Source: Nitrospirota bacterium
GTDB lineage: Bacteria; Nitrospirota; Thermodesulfovibrionia; Thermodesulfovibrionales; UBA6898
Assembly: GCA_029858145.1 (NCBI GenBank)
Contig: JAOUFP010000185.1
Span: 1 to 6,330 of the forward strand
Reading direction: 5' to 3'
DNA length: 6,330 nucleotides
Made by a program: the position numbers and the translations under genes. Each line of letters opens with the position of its first letter. Position 1 is the stretch's first letter. Below are positions 5,353 through 6,330 of this stretch, in pieces. The notes beneath the pieces were generated by a model. It was not told where the DNA came from and ran no database searches. It worked only from the letters and a program-made list of their open reading frames with translations.

Positions 5353-6102
5353 TTAAGATAGCGTTTCTATCGGGCCTTCAAGACTGCCCGTTATAAACTG
5401 TCTCACTGCGGGATTGGAAGAGTTCAGGATTTCTTCAGGCGTTCCATATTCTTCTATCAGGCCATTATACAGCATCGCCACCTTATCGCTGATCTCAAAA
5501 ATGCCCGGAACTTCATGACTGATGATTACCGCAGTATATTGATATTTTTCATGGGTTGTCTGTATCAGCCGGTGAATGGATCTCGAAATTACGGGATCGA
5601 GACCTGTTGTCGGCTCATCAAAGAGGAGGATGGCGGGCGCCGCAATCAGGGCCCGCGCAAGTCCGGCCCTTTTCTTCATGCCCCCGCTCAGTTCCGCGGG
5701 ATACTTGTTCCCCATGCCCTTCAGGCCGACGTCCTCGAGCGCCTGTATAACCCTGTCCCTGATTTCACTTCTGCCCAGTTTTGTCTTTTCCCTCAGTTGA
5801 AAGGCGACATTGCCATACACGGTCATGGAGTCGAAGAGAGCACCGCCCTGAAAGAGCACTCCGAGTTTTTCTCTTATTTTGTCCATTTCCGTGGCGTCAA
5901 GAGTGGTGATATCAGTCCCGTCGACCAGTACGCTGCCGCTGTCAGGGCTGAGAAGACCGATGATATGTTTTATCAATACACTTTTGCCGCAGCCGCTTTT
6001 CCCCATTACAGTGACAACCTCTTTGCTGGGAATTGACAAATTAACGCCGTTAAGGACTTTCTGCCCATTAAAGGATTTGTAGAGATCGATAATTTTTATC
6101 AC
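5353..6102 (-). CDS. mlaF: MlaF family phospholipid ABC transporter ATPase
   Basis: The protein has 249 residues. The start is a GTG at 6102-6100, with GGAAAG (6113-6108) five bases upstream. It is the only possible start between the in-frame stop upstream and the conserved N-terminus, so a non-ATG start is firm. All ABC ATPase motifs are intact: Walker A GKSGCGKS at 34-41, Q-loop Gln85 in LFQGGALFDSMTV, the signature LSGGM at 138-142, Walker B LLFDEPTTGLD at 159-169, and the switch His196 in ISHE. The FQGGALFDSMTVYGNVAFQLRE stretch and the GGMKKRAGLARAL segment are typical of the MlaF/Ttg2A subfamily. On the cytoplasmic face of the inner membrane it drives lipid transport through MlaE. It lies 55 bases after mlaE and 24 before mlaD. 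Confidence 0.96.
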   Translation of the reverse strand: MIKIIDLYKSFNGQKVLNGVNLSIPSKEVVTVMGKSGCGKSVLIKHIIGLLSPDSGSVLVDGTDITTLDATEMDKIREKLGVLFQGGALFDSMTVYGNVAFQLREKTKLGRSEIRDRVIQALEDVGLKGMGNKYPAELSGGMKKRAGLARALIAAPAILLFDEPTTGLDPVISRSIHRLIQTTHEKYQYTAVIISHEVPGIFEISDKVAMLYNGLIEEYGTPEEILNSSNPAVRQFITGSLEGPIETLS

Positions 6103-6157
6103 TGTTTCTTTCCAGTTTTAAAGTGTGTCAGCATTTTTTATGTCCCCTGGGCACCGG

Positions 6158-6330
6158 CTATATCAAGAAAGAGCCGAGCGAATAATCCCAGACGAGAATC
6201 AAGATTGAGGACATTACGACCGCTTCTGTTGTGGCTTTGCTCACCCCTTCAGCTCCATACCCTGTATAAAATCCCTTGTAACAGCATATCCAGGAGACGA
6301 TAATCCCGAAACTAACGGATTTATATAATC
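6158..6330 (-). CDS. mlaE: MlaE family ABC permease, C-terminal fragment cut by the window edge
   Basis: The minus strand is open from the window edge to the TAG at 6160-6158, giving 56 residues that are too short to stand out as a gene on length alone. The fragment begins LYKSVSFGIIVSWICCYKGF and contains YTGYGAEGVSKATTEAVVMSSILILVWDY. This is the conserved MlaE end: a membrane segment, the CYKGF..G.GAEGV..ATT.AVV cytoplasmic loop, and a last membrane helix. MlaE is the inner-membrane permease of the Mla complex and sits directly upstream of mlaF, the usual order. About 200 N-terminal residues are missing. Whether the gene carries an N-terminal STAS domain that could replace the absent mlaB therefore cannot be seen. 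Confidence 0.93.
   Translation of the reverse strand, partial: LYKSVSFGIIVSWICCYKGFYTGYGAEGVSKATTEAVVMSSILILVWDYSLGSFLI

Noticed and set aside
5515..6036. Plus-strand open frame of 173 codons opposite mlaF
   Set aside because: It lies wholly antisense to a well-conserved ABC ATPase, lacks recognisable domains and starts without a ribosome site; it is a shadow frame.

Overview
The window looks like chromosomal DNA from a Gram-negative (diderm) bacterium. The evidence is an outer-membrane lipid asymmetry (Mla) gene set, periplasmic proteins with signal peptides, and clear AGGAGG-like ribosome binding sites. Base composition is near 50% G+C by eye. The E1 subunits resemble the Bacillus-type alpha2beta2 pyruvate dehydrogenase rather than the single-chain AceE of enterics. 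Together with a lipobox-free MlaA and a zinc-ribbon MscL, this suggests a Nitrospirota- or Desulfobacterota-like lineage. That placement is an inference only, since no rRNA or other taxonomic marker is present.

Layout. (1) 2-1691, plus strand: the 3' part of the pyruvate dehydrogenase E1 alpha gene and the complete E1 beta gene, one base apart. (2) 1692-1879: a gene-free, G/C-tract-rich stretch with a weak terminator-like hairpin and alternative pairings. (3) 1880-3089, plus strand: mscL, with an unusual C-terminal four-cysteine module, then a DUF4197 periplasmic protein. (4) 3193-4038, plus strand: mlaA. (5) 4039-4265: a convergent intergenic region with three stem-loops, including one terminator per direction and a palindromic repeat-like element. 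(6) 4266-6330, minus strand: the operon mlaE(partial)-mlaF-mlaD-mlaC, transcribed right to left and ending in a strong intrinsic terminator.

How the genes work together. PdhA and PdhB form the thiamine-diphosphate E1 component that decarboxylates pyruvate (or a related 2-oxoacid); no E2 or E3 gene follows them here. MlaA (outer membrane), MlaC (periplasmic carrier), and MlaD, MlaE and MlaF (inner-membrane ABC complex) form a phospholipid transport route between the two membranes. MscL is an inner-membrane emergency release valve for osmotic downshock. The DUF4197 protein is exported, but its function is unknown. Five of the eight genes thus belong to one known pathway and two others act at the envelope.

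I found no CRISPR array, tRNA, rRNA, insertion sequence, phage gene or unknown multi-gene system. The points most worth a second look are the MscL zinc-ribbon tail, the lipobox-free MlaA with its acidic linker, the palindromic intergenic region between the two mla units, and the structured region in front of mscL.
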